38,185 nt of DNA. Source: an uncultured Actinomycetes bacterium. GTDB taxonomy: Bacteria > Actinomycetota > Coriobacteriia > Coriobacteriales > Atopobiaceae. The notes under the pieces were generated by a model. It was not told where the DNA came from, searched no databases, and saw only the letters and a list, made by a program, of their open reading frames with translations. Both the position numbers and the translations under genes were made by a program. The stretch spans positions 1 to 38,185 of the forward strand of contig OMTG01000068.1 in assembly GCA_900313905.1 (NCBI GenBank), given 5' to 3'. Below, in pieces: positions 9,029 to 18,037 of the stretch. Position 1 is the first letter of the stretch; each line of letters starts with the position of its first letter.

Positions 9029-9712
9029 TCACTTCCTCTTCCGGAACTGGTCAATCGCCTTTCCGTTCTGGTCCTTCCAACACGTCCAGCCATTGCACGA
9101 ATGTCCCAAGACAATCCAACCTGCCGTGCTCGGTGCATTGCATGCGACATCTTCTGCAAGAACTCCGCTTTCGATATGTGCAGTCCTTCGGGCTTCGGGC
9201 ATCCAATGTCCCTCCGGCACAGGCAAACATCTGCTTCCAGATTTCACGATGAATGAACCATCTTTGACCTGCATCGTAGCTTCCACATGTCCATGCGTCT
9301 TGTCTTTGCGACTCAGGTAATATTCTCCATCAGGGACCACAGACCATGAATCCTTTGCGCTGAGCTCTTCGGTCGCTTTGTCGAAGACTTCGTCTTTGCT
9401 CTCTGCTTTTGGATAGACCTGCCTTCCTTCAAAGGATGACAGGAGCTGTTTCACAAGATCGATATCCAATGCAAAGAGCTCCGAGTTGGGCACGCGTGAT
9501 CTGGAGAAGATCTCGTCGAGCATATCCTCTTTTTCGTCGTAGTCTTCGACTTCGATAGCGAACTCTCGTTTGAGCCCCACTACATTGAAATAGCCATTGC
9601 GCTCAAGGGCATACATGCGATTCTCGAAATTGGAAGTACCTGTTTTCCCGATCTTCACAAGACCAGGGACAACTGTTGTCATGACATAGATGATGCCTTT
9701 GGCCACGCTCAT
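9029..9712 (-). CDS. GIY-YIG (T5orf172-like) nuclease domain protein with DUF4357
   Basis: The 227-residue protein opens with G-I-I-Y-V-M-T-T-V-V-P-G-L-V-K-I-G-K-T, the signature of the T5orf172 branch of GIY-YIG endonucleases. A R-M-Y-A-L-E-R motif follows, which includes the expected helix arginine. The C-terminal 90 residues match DUF4357: V-P-D-G-E-Y-Y-L-S-R-K, V-K-S-G-S, then G-W-I-V-L-G-H-S-C-N-G-W-T-C-W-K. Proteins of this build are often found beside restriction-modification genes and presumably act on DNA. The ATG at 9712 has AGAGG only 1 nt before it, so a GTG two codons inside (9706) may be the real start. It transcribes towards the XRE-ImmA gene and hsd operon. Domain call firm, role inferred. 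Confidence 0.82.
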   Translation of the reverse strand: MSVAKGIIYVMTTVVPGLVKIGKTGTSNFENRMYALERNGYFNVVGLKREFAIEVEDYDEKEDMLDEIFSRSRVPNSELFALDIDLVKQLLSSFEGRQVYPKAESKDEVFDKATEELSAKDSWSVVPDGEYYLSRKDKTHGHVEATMQVKDGSFIVKSGSRCLPVPEGHWMPEARRTAHIESGVLAEDVACNAPSTAGWIVLGHSCNGWTCWKDQNGKAIDQFRKRK

Positions 9713-9844
9713 ACCTCTCAGTCAGACGAGGTGCAGAATCAAGAACATCAGTAGCTACCTTGCCAAGTATAAGACAGCGTACCTATGCGCAAACAGGCAA
9801 GATGGGCCAAGCTCGGAGGCTGTCGGCAGACTATCCCAGCACGC

Positions 9845-9880
9845 AAAGAGGGCAGGAGCGACTGTGCACCCCTGCCCTCT
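9845..9880 (-). terminator. Terminator downstream of the TetR gene
   Basis: AGAGGGCAGG (9847-9856) pairs with CCTGCCCTCT (9871-9880), a perfect 10-bp stem with a 14-nt loop. Read on the minus strand it is followed by TTTG and lies about 30 bp after the TetR stop. Confidence 0.7.
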
Positions 9881-9907
9881 CGATTCCATCTTTTGGTCTG
9901 ATGTGTG

Positions 9908-10612
9908 CTACTTTTCCAAGCCAGCAGCCTTCTTCTGCCGCTCATTCTGGTAGCACGCCGTCGCCACCAGCATCGTGCCCGTCCCCTTGATCAGAGGCTC
10001 GAGGCTGCGGTTCACCTCTTCCAGGCTCTTCGTCTCATAGTAGCCAGAGAGCCAGTTGCTGTAGACGTTCAGTATCCCATGCACGATGTAGTCGGTCGTG
10101 ATGAGGGCGATGTCTGCCGCTTCCTTGTCGCCTTCGAACCCCTCCACGATATCATCGTGGATACGAATCCTCAGGTTGGTCTCGAGCGCCTCCATGAAGG
10201 GGTTGGAGCTCGAATTCTTGCGTATGGTCGTGATGAGGGTGCGATGCTGCTCCACGAAGGCGCCGATCTGGTCCAGCATCGGCCTCGGGTTCTCGACGAA
10301 GGATATGCCGAACCAGGAGGATCCTATGCTCATGAACCGGTCGACGAGGTGCTGCAGCACATAGCTCTCGAGCTCCGAGATGGAGCTGAAGTGGGCATAG
10401 AACGTGCCCCTGTTGAGTCCTGCCTCCCGTGTGATATCAGCCACCGTGATCTTGTCGACAGGCTTTTTCATGATGAGGTTGAGGTAGCTCTGCTCGAGCA
10501 GGTGGAGGGACCGCAGGGAGTTGCGGTTGTTGCCTTCCGGGCTACGCTTGGCCTGCTTGGATGCCGGAGCCTCAGATGCCTTCTCCTCATTGCTTTCGGG
10601 CTTGTCCGCCAT
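9908..10612 (-). CDS. TetR/AcrR family transcriptional regulator
   Basis: The 234-residue protein has a charged N-terminal extension of about 35 residues. A TetR helix-turn-helix follows: V-D-K-I-T-V-A-D-I-T-R-E-A-G-L-N-R-G-T-F-Y-A-H-F. The C-terminal all-helical part would be the ligand and dimer domain. I chose the ATG at 10612, preceded by AAAGGAG at 6 nt; upstream in-frame codons lack such a site. It is divergent from the MMPL exporter and shares its promoter region, the classical arrangement for a local repressor of an efflux or lipid-export gene. A dyad overlaps its own likely -10 box, suggesting autorepression. The ligand is not predictable. Confidence 0.88.
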   Translation of the reverse strand: MADKPESNEEKASEAPASKQAKRSPEGNNRNSLRSLHLLEQSYLNLIMKKPVDKITVADITREAGLNRGTFYAHFSSISELESYVLQHLVDRFMSIGSSWFGISFVENPRPMLDQIGAFVEQHRTLITTIRKNSSSNPFMEALETNLRIRIHDDIVEGFEGDKEAADIALITTDYIVHGILNVYSNWLSGYYETKSLEEVNRSLEPLIKGTGTMLVATACYQNERQKKAAGLEK

Positions 10613-10667
10613 AAGCTTCTCCTTTGTGGCAGGCCCCTCGCAGAAGCCTGACTTTGACACACGAACC

Positions 10668-10689
10668 CTGTGAATCCAATTTTACACAG
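10668..10689. promoter_or_regulatory. Candidate TetR operator over the TetR promoter
   Basis: CTGTG (10668-10672) and CACAG (10685-10689) form a dyad with 12 bp between. On the minus strand the dyad covers TAAAAT (10684-10679), a reasonable -10 box for the TetR gene with GCGACA 18 bp upstream. The placement suits autorepression. Confidence 0.35.
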
Positions 10690-10752
10690 CCTTTCACATC
10701 ATTGTCGCTTTTCCATCTGGTGTTCAGCATATTTTTAAATAAGGGTAGAAAT

Positions 10753-10776
10753 TGCACAGTTGTTCGTTAATGTGCA
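10753..10776. promoter_or_regulatory. Candidate operator upstream of the MMPL gene
   Basis: TGCACA (10753-10758) and TGTGCA (10771-10776) form a perfect inverted pair separated by 12 bp, the same spacing as the dyad over the TetR promoter. It lies 54 bp before the MMPL start codon, where a repressor would block transcription. The inner sequence contains TTGTTCGTTA, also present in the DUF2798 promoter. Confidence 0.4.
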
Positions 10777-10830
10777 GCTGTTGGTACTGAAGTGTATCCA
10801 TCAGGACATCCACATTTCAAGGAGGCTGGA

Positions 10831-12957
10831 ATGGAGAGATTCTTTCGCGGTGTGCTGAAGCACCGGAAGCTGGTGATAGCCTGCTTCCTCGTGCTTGCGT
10901 GCATCTGCGCTGCCTGCATACCACAGGTGAAGATCGATGCAGACATGAGCGACTATCTGCCAGAATCCGCGCAGTCATCGCAGGACCTGGACCTGATGAA
11001 GCAGGTCTATGGGAATGACATCACCAATGCACGCGTCTATGTCACCGGCATCAGCCAGGCCAATGCACAGTCCTTTGCCGACGAGCTCAAGACCAAGTCA
11101 GGCGTCATCTCGGTCAGCTGGCTCGGCGATGAGGTGGACCTCTCGGAGCCTTTGGAGGTCCAGGACCAGGATACGATCTCAGACTGGTATGACGGGAATG
11201 GCTACCTGTTCCAGGTCGTGCTCACCGACGATGTGACGCAGTCCGAGATCGACGATATCCGTGCCACGGCACAGGCAATCCCCGGCGCCGAGCAGGTCGC
11301 AATCGATGGATCCGCTGCAGCCAATGCTGCGAACATGGCGACCATCAATACCGATATGGCGAAGATCATGGTCATCGCCGTTATCACCGTCTTCGTGATC
11401 GTGATGCTCAACACGACCAGCTTCCTGCATCCTGTCGTGATGCTCATCACGATCGGCATCGCAATCGTCCTCAACATGGGCACGAACATTTTCCGCGGCA
11501 CGATCTCCTCGATCACGCAGCTCGTGGCATCGGTCCTGCAGCTCGCCGTCTCGATGGACTACTCGATCGTGCTCCTCACGAACTTCGGCAAGGAGCATGA
11601 GAAGCAGCCTGACCAGTTCGAGGCCATGGTCCAGGCCATGACAAAATCGTTCCCGGTCATCCTCTCCTCGGCGGCTGTCACGTTCTTCGGCTTCCTCTCG
11701 CTCGCTGCGATGCAGTTCCTGATCGGTGCCGACATGGGCATCGCCCTTGCGAAGGGCATCGTCTGCTCCTTCTTCTCGATCACCCTCTTCATGCCCTGCA
11801 TCCTCTACATGATGCGCAATGCTGTCGAGAAGACCATGCACAAGCCGTTCTTCAAGTCCTTCCACAAGATGTCGAAGGTCTGCCATGCAGGCGCCATCCC
11901 AGCCCTCATCATCGCCCTTGTGCTTGCCGTGCCGGCCTACCTGGGATCTGGCTCGGTGTCCTTCACCTACGGCCAGGGCTCGAACCTTGCTGCTGACAGC
12001 CAGGTCAACATCGACTCTGCCCTCATCAACAGCTCCTTCGGCGAATCCCAGACCTGGGCCATCATGGTCCCAGAAGGCCACTGGGCAGACGAGCAGGCGC
12101 TCGTCGACGATCTCAAGGCCCTGCCGACCACCAAGTCGGTCGTCTCTTGGTCGACCATCGCCGGCAACGCCCTGCCGACTGGCCTCGGCGACGAGTCCCA
12201 GGTGAGCCAGCTCCTCTCGGGCGGCTACTCGAGGATTGTTCTGACCTCGAAGATCCCGGACGAGTCGAAGGAAGGCTTCGACCTCGTCGATACGGTACGT
12301 GGCCTTCTTGCCAAGTACTACCCTTCAGACACCCATCTCGTCGGCAGCAATGTCTCCTACTACGATATCCGCTCCGTCACCTCGAGCGACTCGATGACCG
12401 TGCGCTTCGCCTCCATCGCCGCCATTGGCATCGTCCTGCTCCTGATGTTCAAGTCCATCTCGATCCCGATCCTTCTGATCGTCGCCATCGAGCTCTCGAT
12501 TTGGATCAATGAGGCCGTCCCCTACTTCATGGGCGATACGGTGAACTTCGTCGCCTTCCTCGTGATCGATGCCGTACAGCTCGGCGCTGCCGTCGACTAC
12601 GCGATCATCTACACGGAAGACTACCTGGCGCACCGCAAGACCGCCCCGAAGCTCCAGTCCTCGGTCGATTCGGTCGAGCGCACGGCCCAGCCGATCATGA
12701 CATCAAGCTCGATCCTGATCATCGCCTGCCTCGGCATCTATCTCTCGGTCTCGAGCCCGATGATCCAGCAGGTCGGCATGCTGATCGCACGTGGCGCCCT
12801 GATCTCCGTAATCGAGATCTTCTTCGTTCTGCCGCTCCTGTTCCGGATCTTCGACGGATTCGTCCGCCACACCACCCTGCACGCTGGCTTCTACAAAGGC
12901 TCTGGCAAAGGCGAGCCTTCCGCCCCTGCCGCATCGGCCCTGCCCCAGGAGTCCTGA
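10831..12957 (+). CDS. MMPL/RND family membrane exporter
   Basis: The 708-residue protein has the duplicated RND/MMPL plan. It has an N-terminal helix (about 10-30), an extracytoplasmic domain, a bundle of helices, then a repeat of domain plus bundle. Both family signatures are visible: S-M-D-Y-S-I-V-L-L near residue 241 and A-A-V-D-Y-A-I-I-Y near 590, whose Asp-Tyr pairs serve proton coupling. Such proteins export lipids, glycolipids or drugs across the cell membrane. The ATG at 10831 has AAGGAGG 5 nt before it. The next gene follows after 46 bp and encodes a secreted heptad-repeat protein, so the two form an operon under the divergent TetR gene. Substrate unknown. Confidence 0.92.
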   Translation: MERFFRGVLKHRKLVIACFLVLACICAACIPQVKIDADMSDYLPESAQSSQDLDLMKQVYGNDITNARVYVTGISQANAQSFADELKTKSGVISVSWLGDEVDLSEPLEVQDQDTISDWYDGNGYLFQVVLTDDVTQSEIDDIRATAQAIPGAEQVAIDGSAAANAANMATINTDMAKIMVIAVITVFVIVMLNTTSFLHPVVMLITIGIAIVLNMGTNIFRGTISSITQLVASVLQLAVSMDYSIVLLTNFGKEHEKQPDQFEAMVQAMTKSFPVILSSAAVTFFGFLSLAAMQFLIGADMGIALAKGIVCSFFSITLFMPCILYMMRNAVEKTMHKPFFKSFHKMSKVCHAGAIPALIIALVLAVPAYLGSGSVSFTYGQGSNLAADSQVNIDSALINSSFGESQTWAIMVPEGHWADEQALVDDLKALPTTKSVVSWSTIAGNALPTGLGDESQVSQLLSGGYSRIVLTSKIPDESKEGFDLVDTVRGLLAKYYPSDTHLVGSNVSYYDIRSVTSSDSMTVRFASIAAIGIVLLLMFKSISIPILLIVAIELSIWINEAVPYFMGDTVNFVAFLVIDAVQLGAAVDYAIIYTEDYLAHRKTAPKLQSSVDSVERTAQPIMTSSSILIIACLGIYLSVSSPMIQQVGMLIARGALISVIEIFFVLPLLFRIFDGFVRHTTLHAGFYKGSGKGEPSAPAASALPQES

Positions 12958-13003
12958 AGCACGACCTTCCCTTCCCGATCGACCACATCCTAAGGAGTTT
13001 TCC

Positions 13004-16000
13004 ATGAGATACGAATCATCAAAGAAGCCCGTCTGGGGCAAGCGCATCGCCGTCGGCGCCGTCACGGCAGCCCTCACCCTGAGCACCTGGCCCGTCGCTT
13101 CAATCGAGGCCCTGGCCGAAGAGGCAGATGGCTCATCCACAAGCGATGCGTCCGAGCAGGATTCCGGCAATACCGTCTCCACGAGCGAGACCGCGAAGAA
13201 GGAGGTCGTCTACTCGAAGACCGACGCCTCCGGCAAGACGTCCGGCATCTTCGTCGTGAACACCTTCGATACGAAGGATGCCATCACCCTCTCAGATCCG
13301 GGCACCTATGAGGACGTGACGAACCTCTCGACGAACGAGGACCTCACGAACGCAGACGGCAAGACCACGCTCACGACCCTGGCCGACGAGCCGACCTATT
13401 ACCAGGGCAACCTCGATGAGGATTCCACCCTGCCTTGGTCCATCTCGGTCACCTATACGCTCGATGGCAAGGAGGTCACGCCTGAGGAGCTCGCAGGCCA
13501 GTCCGGCAAGCTCGATATCGACCTCAAGATCGATGGGCTGGACGATGATTCCAAGACAGCCGACTTCGCGAAGAGCTTCCTCGTCCAGGCACAGGGCACT
13601 TTCGCAAACGACAGCTTCACGCTCGACCAGGCGCCTGATGGCACCATTGCCCAGGTCGGCAACAACACCCTCGTGACCTATGTGCTGCTCCCCGGCCAGA
13701 ATGGCGATTGGCACATCACGGGCGATGCCAAGGACTTCACCTACTCTGGCTGGCAGATCTCTGCCCTGCCGATCACGCTCGACCTCAATGTGAAGGACTA
13801 CGACACGAGCGATCTCACCGATGCTGCGCAGAAGCTCGAGGATGGCACGAGCCAGCTTGCTGATGGCGGAACGCAGCTGAAGGAGGCCCTTGGCCTCATC
13901 ACGGCGGGCGCCCAGTCTGCCCAGTCTGGCTCTGTCCAGCTGGCTTCAGGCGCCGATTCGCTCGCAGCAGGCACCGCTTCTGCCGAGTCCGGCACAAGCC
14001 AGCTCGCCGACGGCGCAGGCACGCTCTCCTCTGGCCTTGACCAGGTCGATGCTGGTGCCAAGAGCGCAGCGTCAGGATCTGCCACCCTGGCTTCCGGCAC
14101 GACCTCCTTGGCAGCCGGCACAAGCCAGCTCGCTTCCGGCGCGAGCACCTTGGCACAGGGCGCAGGCTCCCTTGCGGCAGGCACAAGCCAGCTCTCGACT
14201 GGTGCTCAGACGCTCGCGCAAGGCACGAGCCAGCTTGCGGACGGCACCCAGCAGGCAGAGGATGGCATGAAGAGCGCGGCGGAGGGCGGCGCATCCGTCT
14301 CTGACGGTGCCGCGAGCCTCTCCTCGGGCCTCTCGAGCCTTGCCTCCGGCACGAGCCAGGTGAAGACGGGTGCAGCTGGCCTCAAGGCCGCCATCGCAGT
14401 GAAGGATTCCTCCTTCGCTGCCCTCGAAGACGGCGCGAAGCAGGTGGCTGCCGGCACGGACCAGCTCTATCAGAGCCTGTCTGAGACCCTGCCAACCCAG
14501 CTCTCCCAGGTGCGCTCGCAGCTCACCTCGGCCAAGACATCGCTCGCCACAATCGAAAGCCAGCTCGGACAGATCCAGTCCTCAAGCGCCACAGTCGCCT
14601 CTGATGCCCAGACTGCGCTTGAGAAGGCAGAGGCCGTGAAGACCGATCTCACGACGATCGAGCAGGGCGTCTCGGGCCTCACCGATGCCCTGACCACGGC
14701 TGGCACCGCTTCGGGCACTGCCGCCCAGACCGCTGCCACGGCAGCCCAGAGCGCGACGAAGGCAGGCACGGAAGCCACCTCGGCGAAGTCGAGCGCGGAT
14801 GCTGCCTCCTCCGAGCTCACAGAGCTCCTGAGTGACGGCACGCTGACCGATGCCCAGAAGTCGGCCATCAAGGCTGCCCAGGCAGATGTCCAGGCTGCAT
14901 CCACGAGCTCTGCCTCTGCTGCCTCCGATGCGACATCTGCCGCCACTGACGCCACGACCGCAGCCACGAATGCCAAGACCTCGCTCGACACGATCCAGAG
15001 CCTCTCATCCTCGATGCAGAGCCTCGCGTCTTCTGGCCAGCAGCTCTCGACCGATGCCAAAGCGCTCAAGAGCGCGCTCTCCGCAGTCGAGGGCACGGAT
15101 TCCTCTTCAGGCATCCAGGGCGTGCTCGCCCAGTCCCAGTCTGTCATGAAGGAATCCTCCTCCATGGTCCAGAGCTCCAAGCAGATGGTCGACGGTGTCC
15201 AGCAGCAGCTTAAGGGTGTGGACCTCTCGAGCCTGAAGGCGCTCGACGATGGCGCGAACCAGGTCTCGGGCTACGTCTCCGACCTTGTCGGCTCCCTCAC
15301 CACCCAGACAGATGCTTCGGGAGCGCTCACGATCAGGGGTGCGGTCGATGCCCTGGCCGCAGGCTCTGACCAGACCGATGCCGGCGCCCAGTCGGCGCTT
15401 GCCGGAGCTCAGAAGCTTTCCGGCGGCGCCTCAGCCCTCAAGAGCGGCCTCGACACGCTCTCCTCAGGCGCCACGAAGCTGAACACAGGTGCCCAGCAGG
15501 TGAATGCCGGCGCACAGCAGCTTGCTGCAGGCGCTGCATCCGCAGATGACGGAGCGCAGCAGGTCAACACGGGCGCACAGCAGCTTGCATCCGGCGCATC
15601 CGATGCCAACGCCGGTGCCCACGAGGTCGATGCAGGTGCCCAGAGCCTGAGCTCGGGCCTTTCGACCCTCTCCGATGCCACAGGCCAGACTGCCTCGGGC
15701 GCCAAGGCCCTGAAGGCTGGCCTCGACACCCTGCACTCCGGATCCACGCAGCTGAACTCCGGCGCACAGCAGCTTGACTCTGGTGCCTGGGAGCTCGCCG
15801 ATGGGCTCGATGAGCTTGCCAGCGGCTCTGGCCAGGCTGAAGATGGCGCCTCGACGCTCTCCAGCTATCTGGATCAGGTGAAGGACGCCGTGAGCGGCAT
15901 CGACCAGAAGGTCCTCGACGAGGTGCAGCAGACCATCGACGAGAAGCTTGGCCGCAACTATCAGCTGCACTCCTATGTGGAGCCCTCGAACACGAACGTG

Positions 16001-16153
16001 AGCGAGGTCGAGTTCGTCTACGTCGTGTCCGGCGTCACGCAGGCGGACGACGACACGAGCTCGGACAGCGAGGATGAGACCACCAACGACACCCAGAACC
16101 AGGGCTTCCTGGACAAGCTCGCTGCCCTCTTCACCAAGAAGGACGAAGACTAG
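13004..16153 (+). CDS. Large secreted heptad-repeat (xxxLxxG) protein, YhgE-like partner of the MMPL exporter
   Basis: This 1049-residue protein starts with a signal peptide: K-R-I near residue 11, a hydrophobic core, cleavage likely after E-A-L-A near 38. A beta-type domain (about 60-265) follows. Two long blocks of seven-residue repeats of the type L-A-x-G-A-x-x (about 275-480 and 780-1000) flank a coiled coil very rich in Ala, Ser and Thr (about 490-770). These repeats match the xxxLxxG repeats of the YhgE/Pip family. Unlike many relatives I see no C-terminal membrane helix or LPxTG motif, and the protein ends charged. The ATG has AAGGAG 6 nt upstream. It is co-transcribed with the MMPL gene and is probably its extracytoplasmic partner. 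Confidence 0.82.
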   Translation: MRYESSKKPVWGKRIAVGAVTAALTLSTWPVASIEALAEEADGSSTSDASEQDSGNTVSTSETAKKEVVYSKTDASGKTSGIFVVNTFDTKDAITLSDPGTYEDVTNLSTNEDLTNADGKTTLTTLADEPTYYQGNLDEDSTLPWSISVTYTLDGKEVTPEELAGQSGKLDIDLKIDGLDDDSKTADFAKSFLVQAQGTFANDSFTLDQAPDGTIAQVGNNTLVTYVLLPGQNGDWHITGDAKDFTYSGWQISALPITLDLNVKDYDTSDLTDAAQKLEDGTSQLADGGTQLKEALGLITAGAQSAQSGSVQLASGADSLAAGTASAESGTSQLADGAGTLSSGLDQVDAGAKSAASGSATLASGTTSLAAGTSQLASGASTLAQGAGSLAAGTSQLSTGAQTLAQGTSQLADGTQQAEDGMKSAAEGGASVSDGAASLSSGLSSLASGTSQVKTGAAGLKAAIAVKDSSFAALEDGAKQVAAGTDQLYQSLSETLPTQLSQVRSQLTSAKTSLATIESQLGQIQSSSATVASDAQTALEKAEAVKTDLTTIEQGVSGLTDALTTAGTASGTAAQTAATAAQSATKAGTEATSAKSSADAASSELTELLSDGTLTDAQKSAIKAAQADVQAASTSSASAASDATSAATDATTAATNAKTSLDTIQSLSSSMQSLASSGQQLSTDAKALKSALSAVEGTDSSSGIQGVLAQSQSVMKESSSMVQSSKQMVDGVQQQLKGVDLSSLKALDDGANQVSGYVSDLVGSLTTQTDASGALTIRGAVDALAAGSDQTDAGAQSALAGAQKLSGGASALKSGLDTLSSGATKLNTGAQQVNAGAQQLAAGAASADDGAQQVNTGAQQLASGASDANAGAHEVDAGAQSLSSGLSTLSDATGQTASGAKALKAGLDTLHSGSTQLNSGAQQLDSGAWELADGLDELASGSGQAEDGASTLSSYLDQVKDAVSGIDQKVLDEVQQTIDEKLGRNYQLHSYVEPSNTNVSEVEFVYVVSGVTQADDDTSSDSEDETTNDTQNQGFLDKLAALFTKKDED

Positions 16154-16183
16154 CGGAAGCGTTCTGAGCGCCTGCCATTCTGC

Positions 16184-16220
16184 AAGGCCGGCAGCCCCCT
16201 TTCGGGCCGCCGGCCTTCTT
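16184..16220 (+). terminator. Terminator of the MMPL/heptad-repeat operon
   Basis: AAGGCCGGC (16184-16192) pairs with GCCGGCCTT (16209-16217), with further pairing of CCC with GGG inside the loop, followed by CTTCTTCG. It lies 31 bp past the stop codon. Confidence 0.75.
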
Positions 16221-16277
16221 CGTCTGCCTGGATGCGCTAAGGTAGACTGGAAGGCGGCAGCTCAGGAGGGCAGGGCC

Positions 16278-16955
16278 ATGGCAAAGATCTATCTCGTGGA
16301 GGACGACCCCACCGTGCGGGAGCAGCTCTCGCTGCTGCTTGCCAATGCCGGACACGACGTGATGTGTGCCGAGCGCTTCGACCGCCTTCCGCAGGACATC
16401 GAGGCGGCGGCACCTGATGCCGTGATCCTGGACCTGGGCCTTCCCGGCACTGATGGCCAGTATGTGGCCCGTGAGCTCCGCAAGACCAGCCAGGTCCCCA
16501 TCATGGTCCTGACCAGCAGGACCTCCGAGCTCGATGAGCTCATGAGCCTCACGATGGGAGCCGATGGCTTCGTCGCGAAGTCGGCCAACCCCCAGCTGAT
16601 GCTTGCCCATCTCGAGGCGCTCCTCAGGCGTGGCAGGCCCCAGGCGAGCTCCACGCTCTCGGCAGGCGGACTCACGCTCGATACCGTGCGCTCGGAGGCA
16701 AGCTTCAAGGGGCAGACGGTCGAGCTCTCGCGAAACGAGCTCAAGATCCTCGAGCTCCTCTGCCGGCGCCAGGGAGCCATCGTATCGCGCGAGGACCTGA
16801 TGGAGGCCCTCTGGGCAAGCGATGCCTTCGTGGACGACAACACGCTCACGGTGAACATCAACCGTGTCAGGAAGGCTTTGGGCAAGCTCGGGCTCCCCCA
16901 CGCTGTCGTGACCTTCCGTGGCCAGGGCTATGCCCTGAGGCTGGAGGAGGCATGA
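16278..16955 (+). CDS. OmpR/PhoB-family response regulator (BceR-like)
   Basis: The 225-residue protein has a receiver domain with acidic cluster E8-D9-D10, phosphoacceptor Asp at about 52 (I-L-D-L-G-L-P-G-T-D-G), T/S in V-L-T-S and Lys near 101. A winged-helix output domain follows, with E-L-S-R-N-E-L-K-I-L-E-L-L and R-K-A-L at the end. Phosphorylated by the kinase encoded next, it should activate the ABC transporter genes downstream, where a matching dyad exists (19561-19584). The ATG at 16278 has GGAGGG about 7 nt upstream; longer in-frame readings run back into the preceding gene and terminator. It overlaps the kinase gene by ATGA. Confidence 0.92.
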   Translation: MAKIYLVEDDPTVREQLSLLLANAGHDVMCAERFDRLPQDIEAAAPDAVILDLGLPGTDGQYVARELRKTSQVPIMVLTSRTSELDELMSLTMGADGFVAKSANPQLMLAHLEALLRRGRPQASSTLSAGGLTLDTVRSEASFKGQTVELSRNELKILELLCRRQGAIVSREDLMEALWASDAFVDDNTLTVNINRVRKALGKLGLPHAVVTFRGQGYALRLEEA

Positions 16956-18037
16956 GCTTCTTTGCCTATCTCAGAAGCCATATCGTGCGCGTCGCGTGCT
17001 ATCTCGGCACCCTCATCCTGCTCGGGATGCTCCTGCCTCCCATGGGGGTGACACATGATGCCGTGCTCCTTGTCCTGATCCTCGTCGCCCTGCTCGGCTT
17101 CGTGGGCTTCATCTGGGAATGGCTGCGGGGACGCGCCTTCCTGCATGCTCTGGCAGAGATCGCCGATGGCGGGGATGACACGCTGACACGCGCCACGAAC
17201 CTCGCAGAGCCCGACTATCCTGAAGGCGAGCTCACCTGGCAGGCCATGCAGGAAGTGGCGCGCTCTGCCCGGCAGGAAGCCGCCAGCTCCAACGCGGCCA
17301 TGAAATCGTATCGCGACTACATCGAGACCTGGGTGCACGAGGCGAAGACACCGCTTGCTGCCGCCCGCCTCATGATCGCCAACGACCAGACCGGAGAGCT
17401 GCGCCCCTTTTCGCGCGAGCTCGACCGCATCGATGCATGCGTCGAGCAGGCCCTCTATTTCGCGCGGAGCTCATCGGTGGAGCAGGACTACCTGATTCGC
17501 AGCTGCCAGGCAAAGGCTCTGGTGACCGGCGCCGTGAAATCGAGGGCCCGTGCGCTCATCGAGGCAGGCATGGGGATCGACCTTGCGGGGCTTGAAGGCG
17601 ATGCTGGCTCGCTCGAGATCTTCTGCGACCCGAAATGGATGGACTTCATCCTGGGCCAGCTGATCGACAATGCCATCCGCTATCGTGCCGTCCCCTCAGA
17701 AGATGGAAGGAAGCCCCAGCTCTCCTTTGCAGCAGAGCTCAGGGACGAGGGAACTGCTGCGGAGAAGGTCGTCCTGTCGGTTGCGGACAATGGCTGCGGC
17801 ATCGCTGCAGCCGACCTCCCCCGCATCTTCGAACGAGGATTCACCGGCATGAACGGACGAACCCATGGGCATTCGACCGGCATGGGGCTCTACCTCGTAA
17901 GGTCGCTCTGCGAGAAGATGGGGCTCTCCGTCGTGGCGTCATCCGAGGAAGGCGTGGGGACGGCCATATCCATCATCTTCCCGCGCGAACGCTCCCATGA
18001 GGAGCTCAGGTCTGACGGCGTGGATGGCGAGCGCTAG
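16952..18037 (+). CDS. Short-loop sensor histidine kinase (BceS-like)
   Basis: The 361-residue kinase has two N-terminal membrane helices (about 13-30 and 37-57) joined by only a few outside residues. This is typical of intramembrane-sensing kinases of the BceS/GraS type, which read the state of a partner ABC transporter rather than bind peptide directly. The H-box is Y-I-E-T-W-V-H-E-A-K-T-P-L with His near 129. The N-box I-D-N-A-I-R-Y is near 240, and the glycine-rich ATP-lid motifs D-N-G-C-G-I and G-M-G-L-Y-L follow. ATGA overlap with the regulator gene ensures coupling. Its stop overlaps the stop of the convergent transglutaminase gene by a few bases. Confidence 0.9.
   Translation: MSFFAYLRSHIVRVACYLGTLILLGMLLPPMGVTHDAVLLVLILVALLGFVGFIWEWLRGRAFLHALAEIADGGDDTLTRATNLAEPDYPEGELTWQAMQEVARSARQEAASSNAAMKSYRDYIETWVHEAKTPLAAARLMIANDQTGELRPFSRELDRIDACVEQALYFARSSSVEQDYLIRSCQAKALVTGAVKSRARALIEAGMGIDLAGLEGDAGSLEIFCDPKWMDFILGQLIDNAIRYRAVPSEDGRKPQLSFAAELRDEGTAAEKVVLSVADNGCGIAAADLPRIFERGFTGMNGRTHGHSTGMGLYLVRSLCEKMGLSVVASSEEGVGTAISIIFPRERSHEELRSDGVDGER

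Noticed and set aside
14470..15180. 236-residue minus-strand ORF in the heptad-repeat gene
   Set aside because: Low-complexity mirror of the Ala/Ser-rich coiled coil.
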